Notes: generated from the sequence alone by a model not told the origin. A stretch of DNA of 64,000 nucleotides from Arthrobacter gandavensis (GCF_015355785.1 NZ_JADKYW010000006.1:268936-332935), one strand, 5' to 3'; counted from the stretch's first letter, positions 1-8,764 are shown. Numbers and translations are program-made.

Positions 1-2
1 CA

Positions 3-656
3 AGTACCCTGCTCTGCATCCTCCTGGGTGTGCCGCTGGCGCTTATCCTTGCCCGGACGCGGTTCCCGGGAAAACGGCTGGTCCGGTCCCTGGTGCTGCT
101 TCCCCTGGTACTGCCGCCGGTAGTTGGCGGCATAGCCCTGCTGTATACCTTCGGCCGGCAGGGGCTGCTTGGCGGAGCGCTCGAACTGCTCGGTGTCCAG
201 GTTGCCTTCTCGACCGCCGCCGTCGTGCTGGCACAAACCTTCGTGGCCCTGCCGTTCCTGGTGCTGACCCTGGAAGGTGCCCTGCGGACCGCCGGAACCC
301 GCTATGAAGCCGTCGCCGCAACGCTCGGCGCGCGCCCCTGGACAGTCCTCCGCCGCGTTACTGTCCCGCTGGTGCTGCCAGGGCTGGCCAGCGGCGCGGT
401 GCTTTCCTTTGCCCGCTGCCTTGGCGAATTTGGCGCCACCCTGGCCTTCGCCGGCAGCCTGCAGGGCGTCACCCGGACCCTGCCGCTGGAGATTTACCTG
501 CAGCGGGAGGCCGACGCCGACGCCGCGGTGGCGCTCTCGCTGGTGCTGGTAGTGGTGGCCGTCCTCGTGGTGGGACTGTCCTACCGTTCTGTCCCTGCCC
601 GCACCGCTTCCACTTCTGCCGAGGGACGTCCTGCCCCGTCCGGCGCTGCGGCCTGA
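3..656 (+). CDS. modB: Molybdate-type ABC transporter permease (5' end outside window)
   Basis: Inner-membrane channel subunit of a molybdate-type ABC importer. Only about the last 217 residues are visible; the frame is open back to base 3, so the start lies upstream of the window. Several hydrophobic segments are visible, together with the cytoplasmic coupling loop ([13 protein letters not shown], near bases 307-345) that docks on the ATPase, and [11 protein letters not shown], typical of ModB/CysW-type permeases. Its TGA shares one base with the ATG of the ATPase gene (TGATG), indicating translational coupling. Substrate is inferred from the TOBE domain of the partner ATPase; sulfate or tungstate is less likely but not excluded. 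Confidence 0.85.
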   Translation, partial: STLLCILLGVPLALILARTRFPGKRLVRSLVLLPLVLPPVVGGIALLYTFGRQGLLGGALELLGVQVAFSTAAVVLAQTFVALPFLVLTLEGALRTAGTRYEAVAATLGARPWTVLRRVTVPLVLPGLASGAVLSFARCLGEFGATLAFAGSLQGVTRTLPLEIYLQREADADAAVALSLVLVVVAVLVVGLSYRSVPARTASTSAEGRPAPSGAAA

Positions 657-1744
657 TGGCACTGCGCATGCGGGCGGAGCTGCCCGGGCGGCGAATCGAC
701 GTGGCCTTTGACATTGGGGACGGTGAGACCGTGGCCCTGCTGGGGCCCAACGGGGCCGGGAAATCGACCGTCGTCTCACTGCTTGCCGGCCTGATCGACG
801 CCGAACGCGGCCGGGCTGAGCTGAACGGCACCACGCTCTTCAGCCTCTCGAACGGCAGAGGCGTGTCCCTCCCGGCTTACCGCCGCGGAACGTCCCTCCT
901 GGCCCAGGAAGCGCTGCTGTTTCCGCACCTGAGTGCGGAGGAAAATGTTGCATTCGGCCCGCGGAGCATGGGCACTGGGCGCAAGGCGGCCCGGGCAGCT
1001 GCGCGGAGATGGCTGGCCGAGACCGACGCCTCTGCACTTGCCGCCAAGCGGCCGGGTGAACTTTCGGGCGGCCAGGCGCAGCGGGTAGCCCTGGCCCGCG
1101 CTTTGGCCGCGGAACCTGACCTGCTGCTCCTGGATGAGCCTATGGCTGCCCTGGACGTTGAAACGGTTCCCCTCATGCGCCGGCTGCTGAAGCGTGTACT
1201 GGCCGGGCGCAGCGCCCTGATCGTCACGCATGACGTGCTCGATGCACTCACCCTGGCAGACCGGGTGCTGGTGATGCAGGAGGGGCAAATAGTCGAATCC
1301 GGCCCGCCCGCCGAAGTGCTGCGCCGCCCGCAGAACCCCTTCATGGCCAGCCTGGCCGGACTCAACCTGGTCCGTGGCACAGCCAGCGGTGGTCGTCTGC
1401 TGGCCCCCGGGGGACTGGAGTTTCCAGTGCCTGACGCGGGGGCTGCCCCGCAGGCCGGCGTCCCCCACCTGGCCGTGTTTCCGCCGTCGGCCCTTGCGGT
1501 TAGAAGGCCGGGCGCACGCGCCGGCGCGCTCCCGGGCAGGGAAATCCTGGACGTGACCATTACGGATCTTGAGCCGCAGGGGGATCGGATCCGAGTGCGG
1601 GGCGCCGGCCTGGCAGCGGACATCAGCCCGGCCGCCGCGGCCGAGCTGTCCCTGGGCGTGGGTGAGAGGGCGCAGTTCCTGCTTGATTCATCTGCCGTGA
1701 CAAGTTACCCGGCATTGGCGGTGCCGGACCGGCCCGCCGGTTAG
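656..1744 (+). CDS. modC: Molybdate-type ABC transporter ATP-binding protein
   Basis: ATPase energising the ModB channel. The 362 residues show an ABC domain with Walker A GPNGAGKST, Q-loop, signature LSGGQAQRVALARAL, Walker B LLLLDEP and the H-loop (VTHD), followed by a C-terminal extension of about 120 residues that fits the TOBE/MOP-like anion-sensing domain of ModC. The start is fixed by the one-base overlap with modB. The gene ends tail to tail with the SDR gene on the other strand, their stop codons overlapping at 1741-1744. A periplasmic binding protein (modA) would be expected upstream, outside the window. Confidence 0.88.
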   Translation: MALRMRAELPGRRIDVAFDIGDGETVALLGPNGAGKSTVVSLLAGLIDAERGRAELNGTTLFSLSNGRGVSLPAYRRGTSLLAQEALLFPHLSAEENVAFGPRSMGTGRKAARAAARRWLAETDASALAAKRPGELSGGQAQRVALARALAAEPDLLLLDEPMAALDVETVPLMRRLLKRVLAGRSALIVTHDVLDALTLADRVLVMQEGQIVESGPPAEVLRRPQNPFMASLAGLNLVRGTASGGRLLAPGGLEFPVPDAGAAPQAGVPHLAVFPPSALAVRRPGARAGALPGREILDVTITDLEPQGDRIRVRGAGLAADISPAAAAELSLGVGERAQFLLDSSAVTSYPALAVPDRPAG

Positions 1745-2484
1745 TACAGCTTGATGGAGCCGCCGTCCGCCATGAGGGTCTGGCCCGTCATGTAACGGGC
1801 GTTGTCGCTGGCCAGGAATGCGACGACGGGCGCGATGTCCGTTTCCGGATCACCGAGCCGTCCCAGCGGGATGCCGTCAAGTACCTCCTGGTACGCATCC
1901 GGGAAGGCTTTGCTCCACTGCACGATTCCCGGGGTGAAGGCGACGGGAGAGACCACGTTGACCCGGATGCCGTCAGCCGCCCACTCGGTGGCGGCCGTCC
2001 TGGTAATGGCGCGGATGGCTTCCTTGGCGGCGGAATAGGCCACCTGGTTGGGCAGGCCTTTCATGCCGGCGCCGGAAGCAAAGTTGATGATGCTCCCGCG
2101 AGTCTTCTTCAGTTCCGGGTACGCGGCGCGCATCAGGTGGAACGTGGCCATGGTCCCGGTGTTGAAGGACAGCTCCCAGATTTCCCTGGTGGTTTCCAGG
2201 ATGGAAGCCTGCTTCGACGCGTGGGCATTGTTGACCAGGATGTCGAGGCCGCCGAAGCGCTCAACGGTTTCCGCGACGATCGCGGCTGCGTTCTCTTCGA
2301 CCGAGATGTCTTTGGCCAGAAAGATGACCTCGCCGTCCAGGTCCGCCAGCAGTTGGTCTCCTTGGTGCTGGTCGATATCGACCACCGCGACCCGGGCTCC
2401 TTCGGCCAGGAACCGCCGGACGATTCCGCGGCCGATGCCTCCGGCGCCGCCGGTCACGATCGCGGTCTTATTCTTCAGCTGCAT
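1741..2484 (-). CDS. SDR family NAD(P)-dependent oxidoreductase
   Basis: Classical short-chain dehydrogenase/reductase of 247 residues. Visible are the Rossmann glycine motif TGGAGGIGRG, the D of VVDID that favours NAD over NADP, the NNA motif (LVNNAHA), the catalytic Ser region (INFASG) and the catalytic YSAAK. The start at 2484 begins MQLKNKTAIV and follows a GAAAGGA ribosome site; the frame stays open further upstream only because it runs through the repressor gene. It overlaps the end of the TetR gene by 17 bases, so the two are probably co-translated and the SDR is probably the repressor's target. Substrate unknown. Confidence 0.85.
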   Translation of the reverse strand: MQLKNKTAIVTGGAGGIGRGIVRRFLAEGARVAVVDIDQHQGDQLLADLDGEVIFLAKDISVEENAAAIVAETVERFGGLDILVNNAHASKQASILETTREIWELSFNTGTMATFHLMRAAYPELKKTRGSIINFASGAGMKGLPNQVAYSAAKEAIRAITRTAATEWAADGIRVNVVSPVAFTPGIVQWSKAFPDAYQEVLDGIPLGRLGDPETDIAPVVAFLASDNARYMTGQTLMADGGSIKLY

Positions 2485-3205
2485 GGTTTTCCTTTCGTGA
2501 GACCGGCTCCCGGGAAGAGCCCGGTGGCTGGGCGCGGCTGGATTCGATGCCGCGGATGAAGTTCGCCACCAGGAAGTCCAGGGACTGCCGGGAGACCTCG
2601 TCATTGATGCTGCGGTGCTGGAACCGGTTGGCCCGGGGGTGGCCGTCGGTGCCCTGCGTGCCGGGTTCGCCGGCGTACTGCCCCGACCCGGCCGGTGCAG
2701 AAGCAGTTGGAACCGGCTCCTTCCCCGCGGAGGATGCGCCGGGAGCGGCGGCCCCGGCAACGGTCACGGTGCCGATGACTGCCGCCGAGACGCCCAGCAG
2801 GCAGTCAAACCCCTCATCTTCATCCAGCCCGGCGGTGGTCAGGGCCCCGAGCAGGCGTTCCACATCGGCCGGCGCAGCCAGGTTGACCAGCCGGCGCGGG
2901 CTCAGGACGATGCCCAGCAGCCAGGGGTGGACCGTAAAGGTCCTCCACAGGGATCCGGCCATGTGCGCCAGCATCTCCTGCCAGGGTTGTTCGCCCTCCG
3001 GCAGCAGCGAATTGCTTTTCACGGCGTCGGCCATCAGCAGGAGCAGTTCCTGTCGGCCGGCTACGTGGCGGTAGAGCGCCATGGCCGAGACGCCAAGGTC
3101 TCCGGCGACCCGGCGCATGCTGACTGCCTCCAGTCCCTCTTCATCCGCGATCCGCGCCGCAGCCCGGGCTATTCCTGCGGAGCTGAGCGGTTGGTGAGCT
3201 GCCAT
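2468..3205 (-). CDS. TetR family transcriptional regulator
   Basis: One-component repressor of 245 residues. The N-terminal helix-turn-helix is clear (residues about 10-55, with MRRVAGDLGVSAMALYRHV); the C-terminal ligand domain carries a low-complexity Ala/Gly/Pro stretch near residues 150-190. ATG at 3205 is chosen because a GGAGG ribosome site lies 7 bases upstream; a longer frame to 3328 has no such signal. The last codons overlap the start of the SDR gene. A perfect 15-base palindrome 61 bases upstream (3266-3280) is the likely self-operator. The inducer is unknown. Confidence 0.85.
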   Translation of the reverse strand: MAAHQPLSSAGIARAAARIADEEGLEAVSMRRVAGDLGVSAMALYRHVAGRQELLLLMADAVKSNSLLPEGEQPWQEMLAHMAGSLWRTFTVHPWLLGIVLSPRRLVNLAAPADVERLLGALTTAGLDEDEGFDCLLGVSAAVIGTVTVAGAAAPGASSAGKEPVPTASAPAGSGQYAGEPGTQGTDGHPRANRFQHRSINDEVSRQSLDFLVANFIRGIESSRAQPPGSSREPVSRKENHAAEE

Positions 3206-3265
3206 GGGACTGCCTCCGAACGGTTGTTCCGGTTCAGCACCGGAGCGCCTGGCGAATCCGGTTCC

Positions 3266-3280
3266 GTTTACAGTGTAAAC
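3266..3280. promoter_or_regulatory. Palindromic operator, probably for the adjacent TetR regulator
   Basis: GTTTACAGTGTAAAC is a perfect inverted repeat with 7-base arms around a central G. It lies between the divergently transcribed tetR gene and the response-regulator remnant. TTTACAnTGTAAA-like palindromes are common TetR-family operators in actinobacteria. That this TetR binds it is inferred from position. Confidence 0.6.
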
Positions 3281-3315
3281 CCGCTTGGCAGTGCGTTTGA
3301 GCAACGGGCCGCTTC

Positions 3316-3321
3316 TATACT
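3316..3321 (+). promoter_or_regulatory. -10 box of a probable leaderless promoter
   Basis: TATACT ends 6 bases before the ATG at 3328 and no ribosome binding site precedes that ATG. This spacing puts the transcript start at the start codon, as in leaderless actinobacterial mRNAs. No convincing -35 was seen. It would have driven the two-component remnant that follows. Confidence 0.45.
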
Positions 3322-3327
3322 CGCGCA

Positions 3328-3725
3328 ATGGAAGGCCAACCCCGGATCCTAGTCGTCGAGGACGACCTGCGCCTGGCGCAGATGCTCACGGAGATCCTCG
3401 AATCAGAGGGATACGCCGTGATTGCCGCCCATGACGGACAACGCGCCCTGCACGAGGGCCTCACCCGCGACTTCGACGTCCTCCTGCTGGACCGTGGCCT
3501 GCCGGCGATCGAAGGCCTTGACGTCCTGGCCAGGCTGCGAAGCAGGGGAGTGGCCCGCCGTCCGCGACAGGTTTTCCCCGCGCTGACCTGCATGACCTGG
3601 TGTTTCCGGACGCGGAAGACGACGGCGTGGTGGACACCTACGTCCACTACCTTCGCCGGAAGCTCGGCAGGCCCGCAGTCATGACAGTGCGCGGAATCGG
3701 CTACCGGCTGGGCAAGCCGGCGTGA
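3328..3725 (+). pseudogene. OmpR-type response regulator, internally deleted and frameshifted
   Basis: The first 74 codons encode a good receiver half-domain: ILVVEDD acidic pair, then LLLDRGLP with the phospho-acceptor Asp. After RSRGVA the frame turns into nonsense and stops at 3684. In another frame the same DNA encodes the end of an OmpR winged helix (DTYVHYLRRKLG, TVRGIGYRLG), ending with TGA at 3723-3725. Roughly 100 residues usual for the family are missing: the second receiver half, linker and most of the DNA-binding domain. A deletion with a phase change explains this. The product can neither bind DNA nor signal normally. Confidence 0.8.
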
Positions 3726-4618
3726 GGCGGCGCTTGTTCCGGCCCGGGCAGGGGAACGGCGCCGAGCCGCGACGTGCGGCGCGCCGGCTTGCCCTGCAGT
3801 TCACGGCACTGACCGTCGTGCTGCTCTCGCTGGCCGGAATGGTCGTCTACTATCTCGCGGCGACGGGCGCCGAAGGGGCGCTGCAGGACCGCCTTGAGTC
3901 GGCGGCTGAGCTGAACAACCCGCGGGATGCCCCGCTGGACATCTTCCTTGCTGTCTACGACCGCGGCAGGGTGAGCGTGTCGAGGGATATGCCTGAAGGA
4001 CTTCCAGTCGAATCGTCACTTGCCGCGGTTGCGGCCGGCGGAGGGGAAGTTCAGGAAACCGTAGAGGCGTCTGGAACAACGTTCCGGGTGCTAACCAGGA
4101 CTGACGGCCGTGACGTAGTCCAGGCTGCGATCGATACCTCGGAAACCCGGGCGCAGCTGCTCCGGCGCCGATTGGGCACCGGTTCTACGGAGGGCGGACC
4201 GGCAGAACGCGTCGTCCCAGTGCAGGAGTTCGTGGAGTCCGGCCTGGAGGACATCATCGCCGACGCGCAAGTGCTGACCGGAATCCTCGAGGACCTCCTG
4301 GAGTCCGCCGATCCGCGCCGTGCAGGCCCGCCCGAACCCGTTGATCTTAGTGCAGCGGCCCGGAAGGGTGCTGAAGCCTTCGGCCCCACCCTCAGCGGGC
4401 ACGGCCTGCGGCTGCTGCTGGATGTTCCCGAAACGCCGGTCAGGGTCCGTGCCGGTGCGGCAGCGGTGCAGCGGATCGTCACTGCATTGCTGGCGAACGC
4501 ATCCGACTATGCCCGGTCCACGGTCTGGGTGCAGGTATCGGCACGCGGTGGGGAAGGCGTTCTCCGGGTTTCCGACGACGGCCCTGGCCTTATGAAGGCG
4601 CAGGTATCCACACTCTGA
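3722..4618 (+). pseudogene. Sensor histidine kinase remnant lacking TM2, H-box and the end of the ATPase domain
   Basis: A 298-codon frame beginning with GTG that overlaps the regulator's TGA. It has a first membrane segment (about residues 28-48) and an extracellular domain to about residue 140 (AAIDTSE), then jumps directly to TRAQLLRRRL, normally found just after the phospho-acceptor His. The second membrane segment, HAMP-like region and H-box are absent. The N-box-like region (ALLANASDYA) and DDGPGL remain, but the frame then ends without the glycine-rich ATP lid. At least two deletions are needed, so it cannot autophosphorylate. Family membership is inferred from the surviving segments and from pairing with the regulator. 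Confidence 0.75.
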
Positions 4619-4638
4619 TTGTGAAGGTGAATACAACC

Positions 4639-4965
4639 ATGGAGATTGGCCGTAAAGCCAAGAAAATCATTGTCTGGAGTGCCAGTGGGCTGGCCGCGGC
4701 CGGCTTGCTGACCGGTACGTTCATCACGGGCATGGCCGTTGCGGATAACACGGAGCCCGCATCAGCTACGTCTGAAGTAGACGGCGCCCGTCCCGAGCCT
4801 CCCCAGCGGGGGCAGGCGGAAAATCCGCCCGGGAACAACGGCCGCCAGCATGACGACAGCCAGCACAACGACAGCCGGGACGGGGATTCCCAGGACAAGG
4901 ATTCAGGGAACCAGGACGCACCGGATCAGGGCAGGCAGGACAGGGGAACCAGGAACGACGGCTAG
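4639..4965 (+). CDS. Small membrane-anchored or exported Asp/Asn/Gln-rich protein
   Basis: Unknown function, 108 residues. Basic N-terminus, one hydrophobic segment (IIVWSASGLAAAGLLTGTFI) that is a signal peptide or anchor, then a hydrophilic low-complexity tail rich in D, S, N, Q, G and R. ATG at 4639 is preferred to GTG at 4621 because GAAGGTGA precedes it at good spacing. It follows the sensor remnant and may have been part of that system. After the TAG at 4963-4965 the same frame stays open with similar composition to a TAA at 5077-5079, so the stop may be a secondary nonsense mutation. Confidence 0.6.
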   Translation: MEIGRKAKKIIVWSASGLAAAGLLTGTFITGMAVADNTEPASATSEVDGARPEPPQRGQAENPPGNNGRQHDDSQHNDSRDGDSQDKDSGNQDAPDQGRQDRGTRNDG

Positions 4966-5151
4966 CCGCGGACTGACGGGCCGGAACATGACGGTGGACG
5001 TGCGGGCATGCCAGACCGGAATCGACACGGACATCCGGAGACCGGCGGTGAAGCCACGGACGTTCCTGCCGAGGGCTAAGGCTCCTCCGGCCCCGGCTGC
5101 AATGAGTGCACTGCAGCGCGGCTGGCAGGCAGACCGGGGGAGAATGGTCCG

Positions 5152-7830
5152 GTGAACATTTCCAAACCCGACCGGGAACTGCCCTTGGGGCCTTTCAATC
5201 TCCGAGTGCTGGGCCGTGGACTGGTTTTCGCGGCGTCGCTGCCGGTGGCCGCGGCAGCACTGGGAAGGGGCGTGGAACCGGTTATCCCGGACGGCCCGGT
5301 CCGTCCGGGAGGCACCGCAGTCGTACAGGCACCGCCCGGCACAGGCAAGACCACCCTCGTACCGCCCCTGGCAGCCAACCTGGTGGCGGGCGGTACGACG
5401 GGGAACAGTGGAGTCGGCCCCGCACCTCGCGTCATTGTCACCCAGCCCCGCCGGGTGGCTGCCCGCGCTGCCGCCCGCCGGCTGGCGGAGCTGGACGGCA
5501 GTGCAGTGGGGAAGCGCGTTGGATACACCGTCCGCGGCGACAGCCGCAGCAGCGCGCAGACCCTGATCGAATTCGTAACCCCGGGGATCCTGCTGCGCCG
5601 GCTGCTGGCCGATCCGGGTCTGGAAGGTGCGGGCGCCGTCGTGCTGGATGAAGTCCACGAACGCGGCCTCGAAACCGACCTGCTTCTTGGCATGCTCGCT
5701 GAAGTGCGCCAGCTGCGGCCGGACCTGCTCCTTGCGGCCATGTCCGCCACTCTGGACACGGAGCGCTTCGCCGAACTCGTGGGTTCACCCGAATTGCCGG
5801 CTCCGGTGATCGACTGCCCGTCAACGCTTCATCCGCTCCGCGTGCAATGGGAACCGCCCGCCGCAGCACGCCTGGACGAACGCGGGGTCACGCCCGCCTT
5901 CCTCGATGCCCTGGCCAGGCTCGCCGCGCGGGAGCACGCACGGACGCTGGCCGGAGACCCGGATGTTGATGCCCTGGTCTTCGCTCCGGGCGCCCGGGAG
6001 GTGTCCAACGTTGCGCGGGTCCTTCGACACGAGGCCGGACCTGGCACCGAAGTCCTGGAACTGCATGGCCAGGCACCGCCCGCCGAACAGGACCGGGCCG
6101 TTTCCGGGCGGTCGCCCGGGGACAGGCCACGCATCATCGTGTCCACGTCCCTGGCCGAGTCTTCACTCACCGTTCCCGGGGTCCGGCTGGTCGTGGACTC
6201 CGGGCTGGCGCGTGAGCCCCGGCGGGACGCCGCCCGAGGGATGAGCGGGCTCGTCACCGTCAGCGCTTCGCGGGCCTCGGCCCGGCAGCGGGCCGGACGC
6301 GCGGCGCGCCAGGGACCCGGTACCGTTGTCCGGGCCTATTCGGAGGCTGCCTATGCCGCGTCGCCGGCCCACCCCACGCCCGAGGCCGCAGCCGCGGACC
6401 TTACCGCCGCCGCGCTGATTCTTGCCTGTTGGGGAACGCCGGGCGGCCGTGGCCTGGCACTGCCGCAGGAACTTCCCCAAGCTGCCCTGGCAGACGCTGA
6501 GTCTGTCCTGAAAGGCATTGGCGCAATAGATGCTGACGGAAAGGCCACCGCGACGGGACACCTGCTGGTCCGCATCCCGGCGGATCCGCGTCTGGCCCGT
6601 GCGCTGATTGATGGTTCCGGGCCGCTTGGCGCCCGCACTGCTGCTGAAATCACTGCCATGCTCGCCGGGGACAGGCGGCCTGCCGGTGGTGACCTGGTGC
6701 GGCTTCTCTCCGCGCTCCGCTCGGGCAAGGACCCGGGTTCCGCCTCCTTCGTCCGTGAGGCGCGGCGCCTGCAGCGGCTGGCTGAATCGGTTGGACAGCC
6801 TGTCCCGGCAAAGGACACGGCAACGGCCACGGCCGCCGGGGACGCAGTGGGGACCATGGTGGCCCTGGCGTTCCCGGACCGGGTGGCGCGGCGCGTTTCC
6901 GGGGCCGACGGGGAGCAGTACCTGCTGGCATCCGGCACCCGGGCCGGCCTGCCAGCTGACAGCCTGCTTCGCGGACATGACTGGCTGGCAGTGGCCGAGG
7001 TTGCCCGGGCCGCGGGGCGCGCTGCGGCGGGTACCGGTGCGGTTATCCGCGCCGCAGCGCCCCTTTCCCAGGAGGCCGCGGAAGCAGCAGCCTTCCAGCT
7101 GCTCACGCGGGAAGTCTCTGCACTGTTCGTTGCCGGCAAAGTGTCCGCCCGGGTGGTCTCGCGGCTTGGTGCCATCGAGCTCTCCGCGACTCCGGTCCGG
7201 CCCGCCGCGGACGCGGGACGGTCCGCCGTAGCACGGGCCATCGCGGTGCAGGGCCTGAAGGCCGTTGGCTGGTCTGCGCCTGCCGATGCACTTCGCCGCC
7301 GGCTGGCGCTGCTGCACCGGGTGCTCGGCCCGCCCTGGCCCGACGTCTCCGACCCTGCCCTGCTGGCAGGTCTGGAAGACTGGCTTGGACCGGAGCTGGA
7401 GGCACTGGCAGGGGGTGCGCGGGCGGCTGACGTCAATCTCCTGGACCCGCTGCGCCGTCTTCTGCCCTGGCCCGAGGCGGCCCGGCTGGACGAGCTGGCG
7501 CCGGAGAAGATCCTCGTTCCAAGCGGAACGCAGGAACGGATCAGCTACCCGGACGTGGACGACGACGGTCCGCCGGTGCTGGCCGTAAAGCTCCAAAAGT
7601 GCTTCGGCTGGGTCGAATCACCGCTCCTCGCCGCCGGAAGGATTCGGCTGCAGTTCCACCTTCTTTCCCCCGCGGGCCGTCCCCTGGCAGTTACCGGCGA
7701 TTTGGCATCCTTCTGGTCCGGACCATACGCCCAGGTGCGCGCGGAAATGCGCGGTCGCTATCCGCGCCATCCGTGGCCGGAGGATCCGTGGAGCGCACCG
7801 GCCACCGCCCGGACAAAAGCCCGGGGGTGA
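5152..7830 (+). CDS. hrpB: ATP-dependent helicase HrpB
   Basis: DEAH-type superfamily 2 RNA/DNA helicase of 892 residues; HrpB's cellular role is poorly defined. Walker A PPGTGKTT (about residues 61-68), motif Ia QPRRVAARA, motif II DEVH (VLDEVHERG), motif III SAT (AAMSATLD) and motif VI QRAGRAARQGPG are visible, followed by the helicase-associated and HrpB C-terminal regions (FGWVESP, RYPRHPWPEDP). Length agrees with the family. The GTG start follows GGGGGAGA. Monocistronic: about 110 bases to the convergent CarD-like gene, separated by a terminator. Confidence 0.9.
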   Translation: MNISKPDRELPLGPFNLRVLGRGLVFAASLPVAAAALGRGVEPVIPDGPVRPGGTAVVQAPPGTGKTTLVPPLAANLVAGGTTGNSGVGPAPRVIVTQPRRVAARAAARRLAELDGSAVGKRVGYTVRGDSRSSAQTLIEFVTPGILLRRLLADPGLEGAGAVVLDEVHERGLETDLLLGMLAEVRQLRPDLLLAAMSATLDTERFAELVGSPELPAPVIDCPSTLHPLRVQWEPPAAARLDERGVTPAFLDALARLAAREHARTLAGDPDVDALVFAPGAREVSNVARVLRHEAGPGTEVLELHGQAPPAEQDRAVSGRSPGDRPRIIVSTSLAESSLTVPGVRLVVDSGLAREPRRDAARGMSGLVTVSASRASARQRAGRAARQGPGTVVRAYSEAAYAASPAHPTPEAAAADLTAAALILACWGTPGGRGLALPQELPQAALADAESVLKGIGAIDADGKATATGHLLVRIPADPRLARALIDGSGPLGARTAAEITAMLAGDRRPAGGDLVRLLSALRSGKDPGSASFVREARRLQRLAESVGQPVPAKDTATATAAGDAVGTMVALAFPDRVARRVSGADGEQYLLASGTRAGLPADSLLRGHDWLAVAEVARAAGRAAAGTGAVIRAAAPLSQEAAEAAAFQLLTREVSALFVAGKVSARVVSRLGAIELSATPVRPAADAGRSAVARAIAVQGLKAVGWSAPADALRRRLALLHRVLGPPWPDVSDPALLAGLEDWLGPELEALAGGARAADVNLLDPLRRLLPWPEAARLDELAPEKILVPSGTQERISYPDVDDDGPPVLAVKLQKCFGWVESPLLAAGRIRLQFHLLSPAGRPLAVTGDLASFWSGPYAQVRAEMRGRYPRHPWPEDPWSAPATARTKARG

Positions 7831-7876
7831 CGCTGCAGGCCAGCAGCATACCGACGCTCGCCAGGTCTGCCCGCAC

Positions 7877-7911
7877 AAAAAAATCCGGCAACGCAGTTGA
7901 GCGTTGCCGGA
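7877..7911 (-). terminator. Rho-independent terminator of the CarD-like gene
   Basis: Perfect 11-bp stem, TCCGGCAACGC (7884-7894) with GCGTTGCCGGA (7901-7911), 6-base loop. On the minus strand it is followed by a run of seven T. It lies 32 bases past the stop of the CarD-like gene. Confidence 0.85.
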
Positions 7912-7942
7912 CTTCGCCGCTACTGTGCGCGGGCGAGGGGGC

Positions 7943-8455
7943 CTAGGTAACGGGTTCAGCGAGGGAACTGACGGCGCCCTGCCAGACGCCGTCGAGCACT
8001 GCTGATGCTTCATCCTCCGTGACGCCCAGGGACAGCGAGATCTCAGTGAGCAGGGGACGGCGGGCATGGCGCAGCATGTCCCGCTCAGCGTGGGAGAGTC
8101 CCTTATCCAGTGAGCGGAGGGTGAGGTTGCGGACCACCCTGGCAACATCGGTGATGCTTCCGCTGGCCAAGAGTTCAGTATTTTCCTTGAAGCGGCGGGA
8201 CCACTGGGTTTCCTCGGTATCCGCCCCGGCCTTGAGAACTTCCATCAATTTCTGGAGCTGGACGCTGTCGAGGACCGGGCGCAGTCCCACCTCGCCTGCC
8301 TTCGCCAGCGGGACCCAAACCTCGAGCTTGTTCGCCTGGACCTCAAGTACGAGGTACTCCATCTCCTCTCCGCGGACTTTGCGGGAGGCGATCCTGCGGA
8401 TGGCTGCGGGACCGTGGTGGGGGTGGACTACCGTCTGACCTACGTTAAACGTCAA
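7943..8455 (-). CDS. CarD family RNA polymerase-binding transcription factor
   Basis: CarD proteins bind RNA polymerase beta through an N-terminal Tudor-like domain and stabilise open promoter complexes. The 170 residues include VGQTVVHPHHGPA (RNAP-interaction domain start), WSRRFKEN and a helical C-terminal DNA-binding domain with RVVRNLTLR and LSHAERDML. The annotated start is TTG at 8455, because AGAGGT lies 7 bases upstream and this gives the family's usual N-terminus; the frame is open further 5'. It diverges from the canonical actinobacterial CarD (for example KLEVWVPL, charged tail), so it may be a paralogue of an essential copy elsewhere. Confidence 0.85.
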   Translation of the reverse strand: MTFNVGQTVVHPHHGPAAIRRIASRKVRGEEMEYLVLEVQANKLEVWVPLAKAGEVGLRPVLDSVQLQKLMEVLKAGADTEETQWSRRFKENTELLASGSITDVARVVRNLTLRSLDKGLSHAERDMLRHARRPLLTEISLSLGVTEDEASAVLDGVWQGAVSSLAEPVT

Positions 8456-8710
8456 TGTGTTTACCTCTGGCTGCGTCGATTCCTGACCCGGTATCCACCC
8501 TGCGAGCCAGGTGGACAGGCGCGCTGGCGGGATACCGTCCCGCTGCAGGCCCGGCGAGCGCTGCGGCGGGAGCACGGGGGCGGTACCAGCACATGGGTGG
8601 AGGTTCTGCCGGCCGCGAGTCTGGCATGTTCCATTATTTCACGTCCCGGGTCATATGTGCCCGGCCTGGATCGGACGGGGATACCCGGAACCCGGAACGG
8701 TGGAGTCCGC

Positions 8711-8764
8711 CCGTCCAAACAGTTAAACCCGTCCAAACAGTTAAACCCGTCCAAACAGTTAAAG
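8711..8764. repeat. Three tandem copies of an 18-bp repeat
   Basis: Unit CCGTCCAAACAGTTAAAC at 8711-8728, 8729-8746 and 8747-8764; the copies are identical except the last base of the third. They lie in the 386-base gene-free stretch 8456-8841, directly after the terminator of the NlpC/P60 gene and upstream of the CarD-like gene, both on the minus strand. Frames through it encode a hexapeptide repeat only because 18 is a multiple of three; no start or ribosome site supports a gene. Apart from repeat and terminator nothing else was recognised in this stretch, which should also hold the carD promoter. Confidence 0.95.

Noticed and set aside
6163-7596. 477-codon minus-strand frame
   Set aside because: Antisense to the well-conserved HrpB helicase; no recognisable domain.
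8711-8764. Tandem repeats as a CRISPR array
   Set aside because: Direct 18-bp units with no spacers between them and no cas genes in the window.
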